From Mycobacterium sp. (lineage in GTDB: Bacteria > Actinomycetota > Actinomycetes > Mycobacteriales > Mycobacteriaceae): 63,884 bases of DNA. This document shows positions 63,636 to 63,884 of the stretch, piece by piece. The stretch lies in NCBI RefSeq assembly GCF_008709575.1, contig NZ_VYIK01000011.1, positions 1-63,884 of the forward strand. Direction: 5' to 3'. The position numbers and the translations under genes were made by a program. Positions within the stretch are counted from its first letter, which is position 1. The number at the start of each line of letters is the position of its first letter. The notes below the pieces were generated by a model that saw nothing but the letters and a program-made list of their open reading frames with translations, had not been told where the DNA came from and did not search any database.

Positions 63636-63884
63636 TCAGCTGCCGCGGGCGCCGGGCTTGCCGGGCACCCCGTCGGTACCCGTCCCGAGGGCCTTACCGG
63701 CCGCGCCGCCCGGCCCGCCGGCGCCGCCGGAACTGCTGGTGGACCCGGCGCCGCCGTTGCCGCCGTTGCCGCCGTCGCCACCGTTGCCGACGTTGCCGGC
63801 CGAGCCGCCGTTGCCGCCGTTGCCGCCGGCCCCACCGGTACCGCCGGTGCTGCCCTCGCGGCCGGCCCCGCCGAGATCGGCCGA
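63636..63884 (-). CDS. PE_PGRS-type glycine-rich protein, C-terminal fragment
   Basis: The last 82 codons of a PGRS-like protein; the 5' part is beyond the window. The frame is continuous from base 63884 to TGA at 63636 and consists of Gly-Gly-Ala/Asn repeats (GGTGGAGGNGGNGGSAGNVG, then NGGDGGNGGNGGAG). It ends GVPGKPGARGS. PE_PGRS proteins are exported to the mycobacterial surface by type VII secretion. Whether a PE domain heads this one cannot be seen. Confidence 0.85.
   Translation of the reverse strand, partial: SADLGGAGREGSTGGTGGAGGNGGNGGSAGNVGNGGDGGNGGNGGAGSTSSSGGAGGPGGAAGKALGTGTDGVPGKPGARGS

Overview
The window is high-GC chromosomal DNA from a Mycobacterium, and not an M. tuberculosis complex strain. 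The evidence is the run ctpD-trxA-echA12-ABC-F-acnR-acn-ripA-ripB-moxR1-fabG1-inhA-hemH-nfeD-SPFH, then TVP38-mutA-mutB-meaB-lipL. This follows H37Rv Rv1467c to Rv1497 closely. Mycobacterial signatures also occur: a 13E12/HNH gene, a PE-PPE-domain hydrolase, a PE_PGRS-type tail, DUF1490, DUF3349 and a hemophore-related protein. M. tuberculosis names are given from memory of those proteins; no database search was run.

Region 1 (1-1.8 kb): the end of an IS1380-family element lies next to decayed remnants of the last two SUF iron-sulfur genes (sufU and sufT). Region 2 (1.9-25.7 kb): the conserved core. It holds fadE15; a zinc-ribbon MBL hydrolase; an NmtR-like Ni/Co repressor divergent from the P1B-4 ATPase ctpD; thioredoxin; echA12; an ABC-F protein; aconitase with a prematurely stopped AcnR; the RipA/RipB peptidoglycan hydrolases; the MoxR1-DUF58-VWA chaperone set; the mycolate genes fabG1-inhA followed by ferrochelatase; and an NfeD/SPFH membrane pair.

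Region 3 (25.8-40.0 kb): an accessory island between the Rv1488 and Rv1491c homologues. It carries VapBC, a 13E12 HNH protein under a perfect SOS box, a dead 1.06-kb IS with recognisable terminal repeats, a nitronate-monooxygenase remnant and an AGPS-like flavoprotein. A metal and phosphate block follows: the csoR-DUF1490-ctpV-DUF5134 copper operon with a perfect CsoR palindrome, an MgtE transporter with a DUF3349-like N-terminus, a stand-alone DUF3349 protein, and a small membrane protein with PitA. Region 4 (40.1-47.6 kb): TVP38, the methylmalonyl-CoA mutase operon mutA-mutB-meaB, and lipL.

Region 5 (47.6-60.7 kb): lineage-specific genes. These are a DUF2505 protein, a hemophore-related secreted protein, an orphan fatty-acyl-AMP ligase, a secreted PE-PPE hydrolase, an SDR with two acyl-CoA dehydrogenases, a two-cysteine CsoR-family repressor divergent from a thioredoxin, another SDR, a Tat-type secreted GH-A glycosidase and a divergent PurT. 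Region 6 (60.8-63.9 kb): a hotdog thioesterase and purA (Rv0356c-Rv0357c order), a secreted hypothetical and the C-terminus of a PE_PGRS-like protein. Synteny therefore jumps from the Rv1497 neighbourhood to the Rv0356c neighbourhood. I recognised no tRNA, rRNA, CRISPR array or riboswitch.
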